From assembly GCF_938002845.1 (NCBI RefSeq), contig NZ_CALKZP010000031.1, forward strand, positions 1 through 24,751: a DNA stretch of 24,751 nt, given 5' to 3'. This document shows, piece after piece, positions 22,921 through 24,751 of the stretch. Position 1 is the first letter of the stretch. Each line of letters starts with the position of its first letter. Source of the DNA: an uncultured Campylobacter sp. GTDB lineage: Bacteria > Campylobacterota > Campylobacteria > Campylobacterales > Campylobacteraceae. Below the pieces are notes generated by a model. That model did not search any database. It was not told where the DNA came from and saw only the letters and a program-made list of their open reading frames with translations. Position numbers and translations under genes: made by a program.

Positions 22921-24751
22921 ATGATGTATAAATTTTTAGCTAGATTTTTTCTTACTCTTACTATACTTTTTATAGTCTGCGCGGTAGGTCTAAAACACGG
23001 TATTGCGATTTCACAGCTGGACGTGGGCTTTGCAAAGCTGCAGGGGTTTTATCTCAAGCTAAATAAAAGCCTCGTGCTGCGTATAAAAAATTTTGAAATT
23101 ACGCAAAATAATACACAAAATTTAGAGCAAAATTCCACTGATCTGCGCACGCAAAGCGAGAAAATTTTAGAATTTAGCAAAAAAATCTCGCTCATCAACT
23201 CCTTTTTCGAAGAGATCGACGTAGACAATATGAAAATAAAAGGCGAAAGCCTAAAGCTAAAATACAAAAGCGACGTTTTTTACGCCGACACGCGGTTTTT
23301 TAGGCTAAGCTCAAAGATCACGCCTGGCGCAGACGGGCTGAACTTCGATCCGATCGAGCTTAAGCTAAATGATTTTAATCTCACTCTGCACGGCACGGCA
23401 CGAGCAAATTTCAAAGCCGATACGTATGATTTTAACGGCACCTTCGCTTCGCACGAGATCGCAGGCGAGCTTGACGTGCACAATATCGGCTCAGAGCTAA
23501 ATATCGAGATAAACCGCGCCTCGGCCTTGAGTCTGAAAAATTTTATGAATGAGCTGGGGGCACTTACGGGACTAAATCCTCTTGCGAACGAGTGGATCTA
23601 CGGCAAGGCGGTCGCGCAAAACTACTATATCGAAAATCTGCACGCCAAAATCGATCTGAAAGATCCGCGTCCGATCGCCGAAAACGTCAGCGCCACGGCT
23701 TACGCGCAGGATCTTACGATAAAATTTCAACCGCAAATCGAAGCCGTAACGGTAAAAGACGCCAACATCACGCTCAAAAACGATTATCTAAGCTTCACGC
23801 TGAACGAGCCTAAATTTAAAGGCAAAAGCCTGGAGGGAAGCGGCGTGCGTATCGGCGGGCTTTTTGAAGAGAGGCCGATCGTATATCTGGATCTGCGGAC
23901 CAAGGAGAGTTTGGGCAAGGACCTTATAGCGATCCTGCAAAGCTACGGCATAGACGAGCCCGTATATCCGCTAGGCGGCGGGATCGATGCGCGCGTGCTG
24001 ATAGACGTGGACGTAGAAAAGGAAAGCGCCAAGGTAGATGCGAACGTGACGCTAAAAGACGCTGATCTGATGATCTCTAAAGCGAAATTTCATTCCAAAG
24101 CCGCGCGGGTGCATATCACCGAGAAAAAAATCGACATCAAAGACGCGAATCTGCAAAATGAAATTTTTAACGCCACTGCAAGCGGCAGTATCGATATCGC
24201 CACGCGCAAAGCTAAATTTAACGGCGTTATTCATAGCTTCAATCTCTCCCCGAACGGCAAAGAAATTTTAAAATTTGGCGACGCGCGAGATAATATAAGC
24301 CTTGATTTTAGCGGCAAAGCGCCGGTGCTGAGCTCGCAATTTTTAGGCGCAAAGATGAGCTTCGGCGAGCGGATCGAGATCAGCTCGCCCGATATTAGCG
24401 GAATTCTGCCCTTTTCTAAGACGCTTAAAAACGCGGGCATTAGCGGCGGAGATCTTAAAATTTTAACCAGCGATTTTACAAATTTGGATATCAGCAGCAA
24501 CAATCTTATCTTTGATTTCGGTCTGCTGAACAAGGACGGAAGCCATTATAAAAACGACTCTTTCGCGCTTCGAGTGCGCGGCGGCGATCTGGACGGCTCT
24601 AGCGGAAGCGGTAAAATTTCTCTCAAAATCAACAAAGGCGGCAACTTCGTCTCTTTAAAAGACGTGGACGTCGCGATCAATACGAGCGTGCAAACCAGCG
24701 AGTTTAATAGCGGCACAAAGGAGCGCTCGCCGATAAATTTCAGCGGGCAAA
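22921..24751 (+). CDS. AsmA/YhdP-like envelope protein, truncated by window edge
   Basis: The frame is open from 22921 to the window end (610 codons seen, no stop). The N-terminal membrane anchor is MMYKFLARFFLTLTILFIVCAVG, followed by a long periplasmic region of alternating beta-type segments with many Asn/Asp/Lys turns (LKLNDFNLTLHG, VDANVTLKDADLMIS). This is the pattern of AsmA-like/DUF3971 (YhdP) proteins that form beta-groove lipid conduits between the membranes. Two adjacent ATGs (22921, 22924) follow GAGG; the second has the better spacing. Family assignment is by fold pattern and is not certain; the C-terminal half is outside the window. Confidence 0.75.
   Translation, partial: MMYKFLARFFLTLTILFIVCAVGLKHGIAISQLDVGFAKLQGFYLKLNKSLVLRIKNFEITQNNTQNLEQNSTDLRTQSEKILEFSKKISLINSFFEEIDVDNMKIKGESLKLKYKSDVFYADTRFFRLSSKITPGADGLNFDPIELKLNDFNLTLHGTARANFKADTYDFNGTFASHEIAGELDVHNIGSELNIEINRASALSLKNFMNELGALTGLNPLANEWIYGKAVAQNYYIENLHAKIDLKDPRPIAENVSATAYAQDLTIKFQPQIEAVTVKDANITLKNDYLSFTLNEPKFKGKSLEGSGVRIGGLFEERPIVYLDLRTKESLGKDLIAILQSYGIDEPVYPLGGGIDARVLIDVDVEKESAKVDANVTLKDADLMISKAKFHSKAARVHITEKKIDIKDANLQNEIFNATASGSIDIATRKAKFNGVIHSFNLSPNGKEILKFGDARDNISLDFSGKAPVLSSQFLGAKMSFGERIEISSPDISGILPFSKTLKNAGISGGDLKILTSDFTNLDISSNNLIFDFGLLNKDGSHYKNDSFALRVRGGDLDGSSGSGKISLKINKGGNFVSLKDVDVAINTSVQTSEFNSGTKERSPINFSGQ

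Overview
The window looks like a chromosomal segment from a Campylobacter-type epsilonproteobacterium of moderate GC content. The evidence is an oorDABC 2-oxoglutarate:acceptor oxidoreductase cluster next to malate dehydrogenase, a flavodoxin, Sel1-like cysteine-rich secreted proteins, and near-consensus TATAAT -10 boxes with no evident -35. The GC level is high for Campylobacter, which would suit an oral species such as C. gracilis, but the species is an inference.

Layout. (1) 1-1542, + strand: the 3' end of a FecCD-type permease and its ATPase, an iron/siderophore/cobalamin-type importer. (2) 2047-5154, + strand: four tandem paralogous multi-pass membrane proteins of unknown function. The first three are recent tandem copies, and two of them carry a duplicated leader. 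(3) 5408-14360, - strand: a YbhGFSR/RbbA-type drug-efflux or exporter operon with a HlyD-like adaptor, a double-NBD ATPase and two ABC-2 permeases. Two long, basic, repeat-built reading frames (431 and 286 codons) sit between these genes and overlap their neighbours by 4 or 14 bases at every junction. About 1.3 kb of gene-poor sequence separates the adaptor from the ATPase. (4) 15025-17512: a flavodoxin with a Fur-like palindrome upstream, a glycine-zipper lipoprotein, and two tandem Sel1-like cysteine-rich secreted proteins. (5) 17629-21733, - strand: oorC, oorB, oorA, oorD and mdh. The sucCD pair found between mdh and oorD in C. jejuni is absent. (6) 21843 to the end: mltG (-) and a divergent, truncated AsmA/YhdP-like envelope protein (+).

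How the genes connect: Mdh and OorDABC are central-metabolism enzymes. OOR passes electrons to a low-potential carrier, and the flavodoxin at 15025-15507 is a plausible acceptor in this group. MltG and the AsmA-like protein both act on the cell envelope.

The most unusual signal is not one gene. Gene-free stretches are packed with the palindrome RAATTY (AAATTT, AAATTC, GAATTC), at about one per 17-21 bases, and several are degenerate tandem arrays with a fixed step. The step is about 13 bp at 1629-1770, 14-18 bp at 20593-20840, and exactly 18 or 36 bp inside the interposed reading frame at 9419-10279, where it encodes hexapeptide and dodecapeptide repeats. RAATTY is the motif whose adenine methylation marks self DNA for uptake in C. 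jejuni, so an uptake-related role is one testable explanation.
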